Source: Clostridiales bacterium | GTDB taxonomy: Bacteria > Bacillota > Clostridia > Oscillospirales > Acutalibacteraceae | Length of the DNA: 58,400 bases | Direction of reading: 5' to 3' | Assembly (NCBI GenBank): GCA_012524025.1 | Contig: JAAYSC010000085.1 | Span: 1 to 58,400, forward strand | Part shown: in pieces, positions 46,601-52,156 of the stretch | Position numbering within the stretch: the stretch's first letter is position 1 | Layout of the letters: every line of letters starts with the position of its first letter | Position numbers and translations under genes: made by a program | The notes under the pieces: model-generated | Databases searched by the model: none | The model's input: only the letters and a program-made list of their open reading frames with translations | What the model was told of the DNA's origin: nothing

Positions 46601-47900
46601 CCTTAACCGGGACGGAAACGGAGTGGTTGACAGCTTCAAACTCAAAGCCGTTAATACCGTAAGGAATGGTTTGAGAGCCGTTGATTTGTTTTATGCTACC
46701 GGAGTTTTGGCCGGCCACACCGCCGATAAAGGAGCGGTGGCGAGCCTTGATGCTGATGTCGGTAAAGTCGCAGTTTTCTATTGTGCCTCGGTTGTCGGCC
46801 ACTAAAACGGCAAAACCGACTTTAAGAGGATGGTTGTCGGCCAGGTTGGTTTCTTCCCCTGCGGTACCTGTACCGGCTGTGGTGCCCATATCAAGGGTAA
46901 CTGTTTCGCTGTCACCTATAAAAGTTAGATTCTTTAGTGTGCCCATATTCTGGACAACCACCACGGCCGCCGCGGTAGTGTTCTGGTAGGTAACTGAAAT
47001 GGCACAGTCTTCGAAGATTATGTTTTCTAAAACGGAAGCGGTGCCCAAGTGGCCGAAGAGGCCGAAGTTGGTGGCAAAGTTATTGTTTAAATTAAAGCCT
47101 ATGATTTTAAAACCGTCACCGTCTAACTTGAGGCAGGCCTTGGTGGGGTCACTTGAGGCCAAGGCCGGGTTGATGGTTAGGAGGGAGCCTTCAAAACCCT
47201 TTAGGCTGTTTAGGTCATTTGTGGTGACTGTGGACAGGTCAATATGGTCTGTCAAGCGAAAATACTTGTCAGCACTCTGTGTGTCGTTAATAAGGTCGTG
47301 AATGGCCTTGAAATATTCAAGGTCCGGCACGGCATAGGGGTTGGAGGCCTTACCCATGTTTACGGTTGTGCCGTCAACACCTACCCAGCCGAAAGATTGG
47401 GCCTGGGCACCCGAGGGGGTGAAGCCTTCGGCTTCCACTTCGGGCCCGGTTTGGTCAAGGCTGCCGCCTTCGACGACGACATCGCTTGTTTCGTTTTGTT
47501 GAATGTTAGGCTTTTCTGTGATGGGTTCACTTGTTGTGGGCACCTTTGTGGTGGGCTCGCTTGTAGTAGGCTCGCTTGTGGTGGGCTCACTTGTGGTAGG
47601 CGCCTTTGTGGTGGGCTCACTTGTGGTGGGCTCACTTGTAGTAGGCTCACTTGTGGCAGGCTCACCTGTAGTGGGTTCACTTGTGGCAGGCTCGCTTACA
47701 GGCTCCGTGGAAGGCTCTGTGGAGGGTTCGGTAGTCGATTCTTCCACATCTGTATAGAAGCTGCCTTGGTCTAATGATTGCGAAGTAGTGATTTCGCTAT
47801 CGGCAGCTTGAGCCAACAGGGTCATAAGCCCTGTTGAAGTCAACAAGAGCGAACCTGTTAATATTAAAGTTATAAGCCTGAATCTGATTTGCCTTTTCAA
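31683..47900 (-). CDS. Giant secreted GLUG-repeat surface protein, 5,405 residues
   Basis: One uninterrupted 16.2-kb reading frame, product well over 500 kDa. The start is a TTG at 47900 set by a perfect GGAGG eight bases upstream. Residues 1-33 are an ordinary Sec signal ending A-Q-A. Residues ~55-125 are a Thr/Ser/Glu/Pro stalk of pentapeptides. The rest is about nine similar modules. Each opens with a G-x-G-x3-P-Y/F-x-I segment, a ladder with a D-I strand and a G-x-F-D-G turn, then rows of GLUG motifs (G-G-L-V-G ... I-x-N-S). These predict parallel beta-helix or beta-solenoid stacks. Module starts lie near 47325, 45530, 44430, 42250, 40230, 38250, 36690, 34950 and 33340. The last ~200 residues are a different beta domain. 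I see no LPxTG, SLH, LysM or choline-binding anchor, so attachment is unexplained. Likely role: adhesin or matrix backbone. Confidence 0.9.
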   Translation of the reverse strand: MKRQIRFRLITLILTGSLLLTSTGLMTLLAQAADSEITTSQSLDQGSFYTDVEESTTEPSTEPSTEPVSEPATSEPTTGEPATSEPTTSEPTTSEPTTKAPTTSEPTTSEPTTSEPTTKVPTTSEPITEKPNIQQNETSDVVVEGGSLDQTGPEVEAEGFTPSGAQAQSFGWVGVDGTTVNMGKASNPYAVPDLEYFKAIHDLINDTQSADKYFRLTDHIDLSTVTTNDLNSLKGFEGSLLTINPALASSDPTKACLKLDGDGFKIIGFNLNNNFATNFGLFGHLGTASVLENIIFEDCAISVTYQNTTAAAVVVVQNMGTLKNLTFIGDSETVTLDMGTTAGTGTAGEETNLADNHPLKVGFAVLVADNRGTIENCDFTDISIKARHRSFIGGVAGQNSGSIKQINGSQTIPYGINGFEFEAVNHSVSVPVKEVGAIAGRNNAGGTIEDCTVNLPGSDGTNAFKLGTNVGGIAGVNKGQVEKCLVKGKNLSETALTNTNFDFILADGSMGGIVGLNEGVIDLSSVIEIGVFVSVNNSVNLGGIAGTSNGQEAGKGVVKNSFASGRHLGGFPTTLYYAGGIVGRLQGQAFLENNYALFSILKDLSGGGSGNSRGGAIVGGGAGLNSFSTTKPNYWSPHVSNMPSHAGDLGADSNNLKRSIRVLNLKADESAISVSKNDFEHSWGGTTGASVEIPALRSSSSVFAIEYIKNPDAILFNETNAALTFSTTHLLGSIALLKYDLKVELPTGVGAPGQPDIYRQMSVKLVTTASADPQSPIVSLSNPIGLSSPADTLLMRDIENTHFKLLNDITVPTGAGINSYSTIPFASTLNGDGHTLTTHTPLFSRIVGSRDDTVPASGGADSADNLERGHIYDLKVLINTDFNSGIFGNLIGGTLKNVSASASSSAKLIIDGPSLSQRGALVNNVNGYSYLYACFTDIDVDITATGVGDIAGLIGHINSPKATVESCGSNSDIYSTAALSGVASLIGTISTASQNILVKDCFAAGKVQRGGYIAIGKKATKDRVENLCWSVKDENTQNQATVLPMDPATMDSADSHQKWSFLEETGYVSTGFSYVNLPAHEELVILADSGGPGDFSLSIETANTIEIGTPSFANYKLQVPLSRHASAPDEIDTRLIAVHPATGLVARLPVVSGIGQDQDGYYLVYTPSDLKYLGDNQYFTGSRGYLYENENFKIKLMDDIDMAGVDYKPLGRQATASIDGTGTLPFRGVFDGNGKTISNLSIGENADNLHRPALIARAENALIKDLTLVNMSVTATNRFAGLVTAASRSTTFENIKMLDCRLDSNFVINNAWAHVGGISGMVGNDAINTTYIKDIEIENFDIILSGSSDTLFAGRVGGLVGFVDKAPVEIENVSAYNLNITGTAKVREVGGIVGEVAASDLAFKIKNAHLQGHETQGSEILGDRNVGGLVGRSLAGAADAYIYDASLSNYTVLNRFGGVVASSFSDASTGGIAGVFAGSLGDDPATPEEEGLLISDCTILGNVVGGILGKNDETSNNRYISITKALIRGDTKIATIDYETSDGVNHLAAGIAGALANERQNSRVQVKNAIVHESVSIDAAHYAGGIVAVTVTSTGTTYPDLEVNFLNCQSFATVTAHKDGSNAGGIIGQSGGRFVKTKIYDCVAGGTVTATNSAGGLIGVLAEAGSVNNQLEAPVFKDSYVTASIKSTGEYKGKIFGQITATAATHSNLRNRIDEVSAIVTYSSHPENIAPYGNTTVMNAPKLLDSYADFNHPDKDNPTFYIHGSDEAVHLEEANNWEEAVEIGIGAGQKMPYDFAPFDFANLDFWFDPSLGRGGWEAENDTYAEVITGSEYTVIVGAMANTSGTGVFAHYYSSKLELYTSDGAPEPLRFTARVPVRCTDVDFHWSGEGTEENPYKIISKDHLYAIRSHMHEAKDLQNNVVQEYFGGHYLLMDNLTFTEEDFDSDGSFYNEGRLFEPIIGENGEIFSGIIDGQGFTIKGLRIKASGTADAQKYVGFFRETEPYEYDYLEFEGTEDEEEVHVISTPAFRNIIFEDLEVIGDTSNTLHVGGLIGRAENTEFDEVILENATVKNGKLSAGGLVGYANRSTVTESRVLNSQITATAVKNSDFSYAGGIAGRFSGAIGEEPTAPDQYDILVSDTNVTGNFGAGGILGLAGRIGQDDEKTPNIEVSLIISHAWLEGGKIQSLEDGSAYSYHGAGGILGVSRLQSSDAYTESDDETVTIDLLHSKVQGPQIIGGAMAGGALGYAGNAVLNNNYVKLTLDDVWVNADIKSAETDGGDNKPSSAGGLVGQVENAQLIKIRNVATAGEVRSSLNLGGLLGFAEGGRLDNLHTARPRQSMVENAVIGTKIIPTRSNNMQFGLLMGDSTKIFANTGQFNYDPFVNIKFSSFVYPMDGEHTNSPNANQPAGHNITGDGSNQTFALLTKHIKDLNKGLTDGDYDGDYAGLLFDTGEQTVNTLILGSGSIDLTLEKPVIPGDYSIKPGGDFTDFEDQTGLSFKLKEIFTLDGNKNPRSLAIPTYDDLTGKWSVLIDQDGIGYLICRYENGLDLAINLIAYEDLEGDGSQTTPYKISRTGHFDLLRYMTTAYFEQVNDIAFTEADFEPGGEYYNDGAFFTPIKGFAANVYFSGHYDGGGYSIDNLKVKQDENDESGAGLFARLIGPINRARIINLTLNNVDIEGGKYVGGIVGFVDTDCTGPSLPPLQDCHVKGGQVESLNFGTGGTPEAFAGGIAGSVKTSANITGSPGKITDKEINDCSVQGLTITAVHTGLIAARYQNKFAGGIAAEATYVINCTVDSTLITAGGGAGGLVGRLLEHTSDKNISGRITNSHVSQDYTPTIIKLSEVNSTATTGGAGGLLGVHNANTDLLISGSTVDQGVRVEALHTGNIGAAGGLVGSYRGGSNRNKQKLEIDKSVSQAHVKARIEAGGILGTLRGEDDDFLPGKLTIKDSVGALRVESTRNTTYSRVSAGGIIGTIMSDNASRPFQLPGALPHEMIVGCIAGGELVTHTNNPYKGKLVGNMGDGLVSWTQSSRPNLFKNNIISSFPQDLPLFGGPTIGSLNDDQGILAGLVAHDIATYTLTTPEGSQEIESFMVQNTVDGVPQGDEARPIAMAPFDENNITTTHFISTVNIKTSDGSVKDLVKNYPLNLTQHHQINIDGMRLQNAAASTEFDHNFDGSGQARELRFEVTPHQNTSGYVLVELSYGLALAVPLVAFEIKGNGSPTNPFEIEEPLHLSLLYYLTDVHYKQMNDLILEPEHFMKNAYPGEKPGEFRDGELYWNIQGLTGFRPVGTRENPFTGTYDGQGKKIKGFYSVYGTSDYVGMFGYIAGQAQLKNIHLELAENKGAAGIENQGGVYGKEFVGGLVAYSMSSQPIVNCSVVGSQVVGQWKVGGLVGGGRASLEGCFTVTDVFAYASTGLRGFSGGLYGQLENTTTGQIHIKNSFAAGNIYSTREKAGGFVGHVPTNNGGILVEDSFFTGSVSTEYTAANRAVLFGQGGVGVSGTITADRLIIAAPNIDYIKNTVPIVAQGTTTNATNVYFDNSLLGSDQTALTGQTASTTAALTGEELPSGFSAPTWSAQAGSYPRLKMMDDYSDAYCALATVPLLVDEKDTEMENGMFYTPSVLKEVDGQEITFSSSVLDLSDTKPYPEGYDPNLYGNGTNRQVDILFEDEADRILIYRNIFKNDKHPTGAGGLLHVPELNNHRFFYKFNNPILGLSAQIDGVDVKRQIFLPFRKADTGIFIATERQLRALSTESPDRDSGKFSHFASAINSDTAKVWLSADIDLRSVDFEPISYFKGEFRGNSFSVKNMTINKPNDIKVGMFKSLESTTGAGYIELRDIILENVQVEGKSEVGALVGFAKGVTGYGARILGCSVFGDEDSFVKGTEIVGGLVGKMEGGVIDTQTRSAVNVSGYNIVGGLVGDSTANIANSFFTGKVTAEIDYGNELSDSGAGIGGLIGLMKGGSVNFCFSSGDVSVTGANIQENMPRSYGVGGAIGILESGSVENSFSSGLVDVLNVGNIKNTGGLIINFGVGGFAGISKNSFTLCYSSSAVSAEFAGEVLGTSGSFVAAGVGGVVGIALHQLSDSYSSGSVLRDILQPQTYNAFTYFMDNPATANIDESAIGGVIGTNANSSNRSHSHLYFDKWNNSIDNLLVVGGEADTINIKSLTTPELTISYTERMEEGNPLTLSDNLWSFNKGAYPAINQLVNPNVTPLILYPAVLSIVALTPDDRDLSAKDGQGISMALTTTDEIEVLGVIYPLEWKAAEDSPVAFILQDFAGGSKLIPVRTSNRSQFLNLIVYVEEKEEYGTRAFGRACAEMLGTVEKPYLVSHKMDLQHIGLIPDDNTALSEDFKDFYKTWYSPIDENFENIEGKVHFRLLADIDMQLDVEFALDEFGQLRATVNYDGDSDLTNDRHYIGNIAAAQYGDISFAGISFDGRDYAVKNFNTDREFIFGISNQSEVMDVAFENLTINSQGTDEEDNGTALVRHNNTGGLLDGIMIRSGSVKGGDLVAGLVANNLGTLINSTVAADIEGRQYVGGLAAKNLAGGTIETSAYVSGSVVSTQDLGEDAIAGGLVGQNGGFIENSFSLGSVDAQEGADTVGGLVAVNTATGEIEAAHTRTKVSGGDLIGGFAGANAGSIKYAYSAGRVKPTNLTDQEGIFVAKDQGGELSDAFADKNLAGSDTYNILADASLTEDVISLKCFHENCPTKDKFVKANGGDPAVQPDAYPQLKAILELDDEYVMAGDYIPLKHRLLIAYSRLGSATIITKYSQYVDTLALSSANPLSAFSTGEAYLNNLSWDTSDASVITAAGATGAAPGTATLTAKLVLDLGDGLHDDLLLDIEVETGKQNPNFDGGDGSEDRPYEIDSVESFNSLAYYGPGKDNNYILTDDLDYADHDNETGTAPPVAIESFMGKLDGGKHVIKDLTIDNNSALFGYAGEGAVIKNLGLLGAKNNTADTMHGEEDDPDAKTYTALLVGKAEGAEIRNSYAVGEIRSDADFVGGLVAYAGPGTKLESVITSGKFVSSNSDENALIGGLVGVLEGADASLTDGFSTAYVQGVNETTIGGLVAIIDNGATIDESVYAGMVVDEKLADGGRRPDEATNIGNIAGFVGEDATIEDCEFDKQISLVSDENAAAKFSAELSYDWLYDTGFDDQGASDEFITGLEFATTLIDYSLGSSAGSTANFLELSFPRRVNGEELGLSEEPQNTEIYLDRTNTDPFTYIIDGPVAPDDIYAGVNIMLELPLENQPYRYARPRINRVIEISYTLHNDTGEMGMSSENVIVSIKNVHYFGGKPANFGADIFTNANATASEIDDAVVSSGGIFALGSLPAGYKYMVTAQDQDGNYLLGSALDKVEVKETEGGYGAYIELEAATEEVVIHYYIVKDEPWGVYIMWSSLIDNLK
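47521..47700. repeat. 15-bp tandem repeat encoding the Thr-Ser-Glu-Pro stalk
   Basis: About twelve units of 15 bp encode T-T-S-E-P and variants (T-T-G-E-P, T-T-K-A-P, T-T-K-V-P) just after the signal peptide of the giant protein. Units differ mostly at third codon positions. Imperfect 15-bp repeats of this kind can change number by slippage, altering stalk length without breaking the frame. Confidence 0.9.
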
Positions 47901-48030
47901 GTGGTTTACCTCCGGTGGTGTGGGCTTGGCAAGCTTTTGCCTTTTGCTTGTATAATGCTTGGAAATAGGTGTGTAAGGCTTTTTACTTTACAGGGTTTGT
48001 TTGGCCCCCGCAATTAATTACGAGCCTGAA

Positions 48031-50478
48031 TTAACCTTGGTCTTCCTGGTTTGCTTGGTCATTATTTTCTTCGTAAAGTTTAAGTGCTTCTTCTTCCGCT
48101 TGTTTTAGGCGGGCCGCTTCTAACTCTTGCTTGCGCAGCAGCTCTTCTTTTTCACGGCGGATGCGTTCTTCCAATAATTGTTCTTCTTGAAGTTGGCGGG
48201 CTGCCAATTCTTGGCGTTCTTTGGCAAAGCGTTCTTTTTCACGCGCTTTGGCAAGTTGCCTTTGCCGCCTTTCTTCTTGGCGTTGGCGTTCCCGGGCTTC
48301 TTTGGCGGCTTGCGCTTCTTTGGCCTTTTGGGCTGCTATGCGCTCACGCTCTTTTTGCCTTTCGCGGGCCAAGCGTTCCCTTTCAAGCTGCCTTTCTTTT
48401 TCACGAGTTAGGCGCTCTTTTTCACGCTGCCTTTCTCTTATAGCTTTTTGGCGTTGGCGCTCCCTTTCTCTTTCAAGGGCCAGGCGTTGGCGTTCTTTTT
48501 CTTTTTCACGGGCTATGCGCTCTTTTTCGCGCTGCTTTTCTTTTTCACGAGCCAGGCGCTGCTTTTCACGCTCTTTGGCCTTGGCGGCCTTTTCACGCTC
48601 ACGCTCCCTTTCTTTTTCACGGGCTATGCGTTGGCGCTCTTTTTCTTTTTCGCGGGCTATGCGCTCTTTTTCGCGCTGTTTTTCCCTTTCACGGGCCAGG
48701 CGTTGGCGTTCGCGCTCTTTTTCCCTTGCGGCTTTTTCACGCTCACGCTGTTTTTCCCTTTCGCGGGCCTTGCGTTGGCGTTCTTTTTCTTTTTCACGAG
48801 CTATGCGCTCTTTTTCACGCTCTTTGGCTTTTTGCTTGGCTATGCGCTCGCGTTCACGCTGCTTGGCCAAACGCTCTTTTTCACGCTCTTTGGCTTTTTG
48901 CTTGGCTATGCGCTCGCGTTCACGCTGCTTGGCCAAGCGTTCCTTTTCCTGCCGGCGTTTTCTTGCTTCCAACTCACGCCTGCGCTTGGCTTCTTGGCGT
49001 TCTTTTTCAAGCAAGGCGGCCTTATGGGCCTTTTCACGGGCAAGGGCACTGTCAATAAGTGCTTCCATGGCTCGCCTGGCTTTAAGTTCTTTTTCAAGCA
49101 AGGCGGCCTTATGGGCCTTTTCACGGGCAAGGGCACTGTCAATAAGTGCTTCCATGGCTCGCCTGGCTTTAAGTTCTTTTTCACGCTGCTTTTTGCGGGC
49201 TTCCATTTGGCGGCGGCGTTCCCTTTCGCGCTTTTCGCGTTCTTTTTGCTTTTCGCGGGCGATACGGGCGCGTTCGCGCTCTTTTCTGCGCCTTTCCATT
49301 TCGCGGCGGCGCGCTTCTTCCTTACGAATCTTTTCCAAAATGGCGTCTTTGCGGGTCTTTTCACGGGCCAAGGCATTGTCAATAGCCTTGTTGATACGCT
49401 CTTCGCCCTTGATTTTCTTCTTACCGGCACGCTTGAGCTCGTCCACAAAAATCCGCCTGATTTCGACTTCTTCCATGTCATAATCCATGACCAGTTCCTC
49501 GGCCAGGCGCTTGAGCATTTTAGGCTTGAGCTTGCGGGTCCGCCTTTTTCTTTCAACAATTTCTTCGGCTTGGGGGGTATTGTTTTTAAGCAAAACATAA
49601 TTGAGGCCTATCATGCGATAGAGGTCGTTTTTGTATTCTTCGCTGACCATTTCGTCGCTTTCATGGGCCACAATTTCATAGCCGACCTCATTATAGGAAT
49701 TGATAAATTGCCAGAGGTTGAGGCAGGCCCTAAAATTAGGGTCTTTCATGATAACATTTGTGCGCATGATGGGCGGGCGCACAGGGGTGGAGTGCTGCAA
49801 TTCCGACATGAAGGCCGAAGCGGCAAATTCACCTATAACTTGTTTTATGTAACCGATGCGATCGAAGGCGTTGAAGTTTTTGTCCGCATCGTCGCCGACA
49901 GCCAAAGAAGTGGATTGGCTGGAAATTTCAAGCTTGTATTTAATTTTTTCTTCACCGCGGCTAATGTCACTTTCCATCTTAAGCGAAGAGAGGTTTTCGT
50001 CGTCCTTAATTTTAAAGAGAACATTGTAGCGGGTGTCAATAAAATGCATTAACTGCCTTATAAGGGTGAAGATAAAACGGTTTTCATAAATTTCGTAGCT
50101 TTCTTCACGGAAAACATTGAGAATTGAGCTGGGGGTAACATTGTCGTCATCAACCCGGGCTATGAGGTTGGTGTGTTGGGCTAAATGGCGAACCGATTCG
50201 GCCGTGATTTTACGGGCACGCTCAATGGGGACAATCTCTTCTTCCTGAACGATAAATTTACGGGGGTTGCGGACAATATTATCAAGCGGGATGATACATG
50301 CTTCGATGGCATCAACCCAGGCAAGGTCAATTTTCTTTTCCAAATACCTATTGAAAAAGGAAATTTTATTAGAGCCGCGTTCAATTGAGTCAATGAGTTC
50401 TTCATAAAAATCCCCTTGACCCATGAGCCCCAATATATGCTGTTTATAATCTTCGTAGAGGTCGGAGTACTTACTCAT
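48031..50478 (-). CDS. DUF2357-like N-domain fused to a ~450-residue charged coil
   Basis: An 815-residue cytoplasmic protein with no signal or span. Residues 1-~330 form a globular part that resembles the DUF2357 domain found with McrB-like ATPases: the Y-E-N-R-F-I segment near residue 130, then an RPPIMRTNVIM / NLWQFINSYNEVGYE core. I see no PD-(D/E)xK nuclease signature. From about 345 to 790 the protein is almost entirely Arg/Glu/Lys/Ala, a very long predicted helix with repeats such as RERERIAKQKAKEREKE. It carries a perfect internal duplication of 29 residues. The ATG at 50478 has AAAGGGGAC upstream. It follows the AAA+ gene by 29 bp and precedes the giant GLUG gene by 130 bp. Likely a partner or effector of the ATPase and a filament or scaffold. 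The DUF call is moderate. Confidence 0.78.
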   Translation of the reverse strand: MSKYSDLYEDYKQHILGLMGQGDFYEELIDSIERGSNKISFFNRYLEKKIDLAWVDAIEACIIPLDNIVRNPRKFIVQEEEIVPIERARKITAESVRHLAQHTNLIARVDDDNVTPSSILNVFREESYEIYENRFIFTLIRQLMHFIDTRYNVLFKIKDDENLSSLKMESDISRGEEKIKYKLEISSQSTSLAVGDDADKNFNAFDRIGYIKQVIGEFAASAFMSELQHSTPVRPPIMRTNVIMKDPNFRACLNLWQFINSYNEVGYEIVAHESDEMVSEEYKNDLYRMIGLNYVLLKNNTPQAEEIVERKRRTRKLKPKMLKRLAEELVMDYDMEEVEIRRIFVDELKRAGKKKIKGEERINKAIDNALAREKTRKDAILEKIRKEEARRREMERRRKERERARIAREKQKEREKRERERRRQMEARKKQREKELKARRAMEALIDSALAREKAHKAALLEKELKARRAMEALIDSALAREKAHKAALLEKERQEAKRRRELEARKRRQEKERLAKQRERERIAKQKAKEREKERLAKQRERERIAKQKAKEREKERIAREKEKERQRKAREREKQREREKAAREKERERQRLAREREKQREKERIAREKEKERQRIAREKEREREREKAAKAKEREKQRLAREKEKQREKERIAREKEKERQRLALERERERQRQKAIRERQREKERLTREKERQLERERLARERQKERERIAAQKAKEAQAAKEARERQRQEERRQRQLAKAREKERFAKERQELAARQLQEEQLLEERIRREKEELLRKQELEAARLKQAEEEALKLYEENNDQANQEDQG
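48999..49172. repeat. Perfect 87-bp tandem duplication in the coil gene
   Basis: Two adjacent identical 87-bp copies (48999-49085 and 49086-49172) encode 29 residues each, including A-M-E-A-L-I-D-S-A-L-A-R-E-K. The lack of even silent differences points to a recent event. A third copy starts but stops matching after 11 bases. Confidence 0.95.
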
Positions 50479-50507
50479 CTGTATAGTCCCCTTTTAGTCA
50501 CTTAAAA

Positions 50508-52061
50508 TCAGATCAGCTTTTGCAGCCTTTCAAGATATTCTTTGGATTCGCCCATATTGCTTCTGCCGAAATGCCTGTTGAGGTAGGTTATAAGGCCGCC
50601 GATTTCATCACGGATGAAGGAAAGGTTGAGGGCTTCAAACTTACGCAGGATTTTGTGGCAGAGAATAAAGTCCAATCCGTCAATTTCGGTGCCGCCGCAG
50701 CCCACATAGGCCGGAATGAAGTCTTCAAGTTGCTTAACAATACGGTTACCGAAAGCCAGGCGGAAGTGCTCGATAACATAGTCGTCAAGTTCCGCCAATT
50801 TGCGGATGTTTTCTTCACTGACCTTGTGTTTGATTTTGCATTCTTCAAACATGGCTTCAAGGTGTTTGTAGTTTAAGGTTAGGTGGTCGGTCCAGGGGGC
50901 ATCGAAATATTTACCTTTAGTATTAATATCAATTGGAATGGCACGGTCGTAGACCTTGTCCGTCACGGCGAAGGTGGAGTCGTCATTGTTGATGGTGCCT
51001 ATATACCACATGTTTTCAGGCAGCCTTAACTTGCCGTCAAAGAGGTTTTTGGGGTCTGTGGGCCAAACCGAGGGCACCAGGGAGACAACCCATTCATCAC
51101 GGCTGGGCATTTCCAAGATGGAAAGCAGTTCCGCAAAGTAATATTCAACACGAGCTATATTCATTTCGTCCATTATGGTGACGAAAACATCGTCCTTGTA
51201 GGTGGCTTCATACATTTTGCGGAGCAATTCCGTTTCGTTAAAACGCTTGGTAAATTCGTTAAAGTAGCCGAAGAGTTCCGTACGGTCACGCCAGGAAGGT
51301 TGGACGGAGCAGATGGTGGCATCGTTTTGTAAAAATTTACCGAAGGCATAGGGCAGGGATGTTTTACCCGTACCGGAAATACCTTGCAAAATAATAAGTC
51401 GGGTGGTTGAAAAGGCAGCTAAAAAGAGGCGGATTATGCGCGGTTCATAATAAAGACCCATGCGTGAACAGGCAAAGTTGCGGAACATGTCGCAAATTTC
51501 CGGCAGAGTGATGTCGTTATTATAAACGGGCGGCTCATAATCTTCGATTTCAAGGTCGACTTGGGTGAGCTTGTAAAAACGGCTGTAGTCGTCGGCTTCC
51601 ATATCCACATCGTCAGACGACGCTTCGCCCTCTTCCCCTTCTTCCGGAATTTCTTCAAAGGGGCTTTCGCCGGGTTTAAGGCCCAGTTGGGAAACCTTCA
51701 TGGCCAGAATTTTCTCTTTTTCCGTCGTCAGGCGGATAACATCGCGGTTGAGGGTTGCAACTTCATTGAGCAGCTCTTCTTGGTCCACAACTGTTTTCCT
51801 GAAGCGCACATATTTTCGCAGGAGCATGTAGAGAAGTGAGGCAAGGCCTACCAAGACAGTCAGCAAAACAAGTAGGGCCAGGATTGCCACTATCCATTCC
51901 ACGACACCAAAGTCGCCCGACCAAGCTTTAAAAATCGCAATGTACTTGGGGATGTCAAAAATATTCTTAATGCCTATGCCAATCCCTTTAATAATCCCCC
52001 AGACGCCTTTTACAAAGAACTGGGATAGGAATTGTTCCAGAAATTTAATTATTGCTCCCAT
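50508..52061 (-). CDS. Membrane-anchored McrB-like AAA+ ATPase
   Basis: A 517-residue ATPase. The N-terminus has an amphipathic or partly hydrophobic segment (1-45) and a clear membrane span at about 53-80. A short coil and an acidic linker (about 130-160) follow, then an AAA+ domain of the McrB/AAA_5 type. Walker A is G-I-S-G-T-G-K-T at 227-234. Walker B is V-T-I-M-D-E-M at D298/E299. A sensor segment G-T-I-N-N-D-D-S ends in V-Y-D-R-A, like the McrB N-T-A-D-R-S box. The ATG at 52061 has AAGGTGG upstream. It is paired with the DUF2357-like gene 29 bp downstream. Restriction McrB proteins are soluble and have DNA-binding N-domains. This one is tethered to the membrane, so a role in surface assembly or envelope control is more likely than defence. 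Confidence 0.85.
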   Translation of the reverse strand: MGAIIKFLEQFLSQFFVKGVWGIIKGIGIGIKNIFDIPKYIAIFKAWSGDFGVVEWIVAILALLVLLTVLVGLASLLYMLLRKYVRFRKTVVDQEELLNEVATLNRDVIRLTTEKEKILAMKVSQLGLKPGESPFEEIPEEGEEGEASSDDVDMEADDYSRFYKLTQVDLEIEDYEPPVYNNDITLPEICDMFRNFACSRMGLYYEPRIIRLFLAAFSTTRLIILQGISGTGKTSLPYAFGKFLQNDATICSVQPSWRDRTELFGYFNEFTKRFNETELLRKMYEATYKDDVFVTIMDEMNIARVEYYFAELLSILEMPSRDEWVVSLVPSVWPTDPKNLFDGKLRLPENMWYIGTINNDDSTFAVTDKVYDRAIPIDINTKGKYFDAPWTDHLTLNYKHLEAMFEECKIKHKVSEENIRKLAELDDYVIEHFRLAFGNRIVKQLEDFIPAYVGCGGTEIDGLDFILCHKILRKFEALNLSFIRDEIGGLITYLNRHFGRSNMGESKEYLERLQKLI

Positions 52062-52156
52062 TGTCTTGCCACCTTTTCGCTGTATTTTGTAGTTTATTCA
52101 AACTTCCCGGGAATCGGATTGCACTGCACTTGGGAAGAACTTGCACATAGTTTATT

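Noticed and set aside
47521-47700. CRISPR-like array
   Set aside because: Repeats are contiguous 15-bp coding units without spacers and translate to a regular Thr-Ser-Glu-Pro stalk.
47244-47774. Plus-strand frame with Cys-Gly-Gly-Leu repeats opposite the stalk region
   Set aside because: It is the antisense of the 15-bp Thr/Pro repeat. The minus-strand reading has a signal peptide and a GGAGG start.
47949-47956. TATAAT on the plus strand in the gap before the giant gene
   Set aside because: There is no plus-strand gene for it to serve, and on the minus strand no convincing -35/-10 pair was found in this 130-bp gap.
48221-50052. Long plus-strand open frames opposite the coil gene (up to 534 codons)
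   Set aside because: They are mirror images of Arg/Glu/Lys codon repeats on the minus strand, giving Phe/Ser/Ala/Leu-rich nonsense with no ribosome binding site.
48031-52061. McrBC-type restriction or phage-defence system
   Set aside because: The ATPase has a membrane span instead of a DNA-binding domain, the partner shows no visible nuclease motif, and the neighbours are surface genes, not defence genes.
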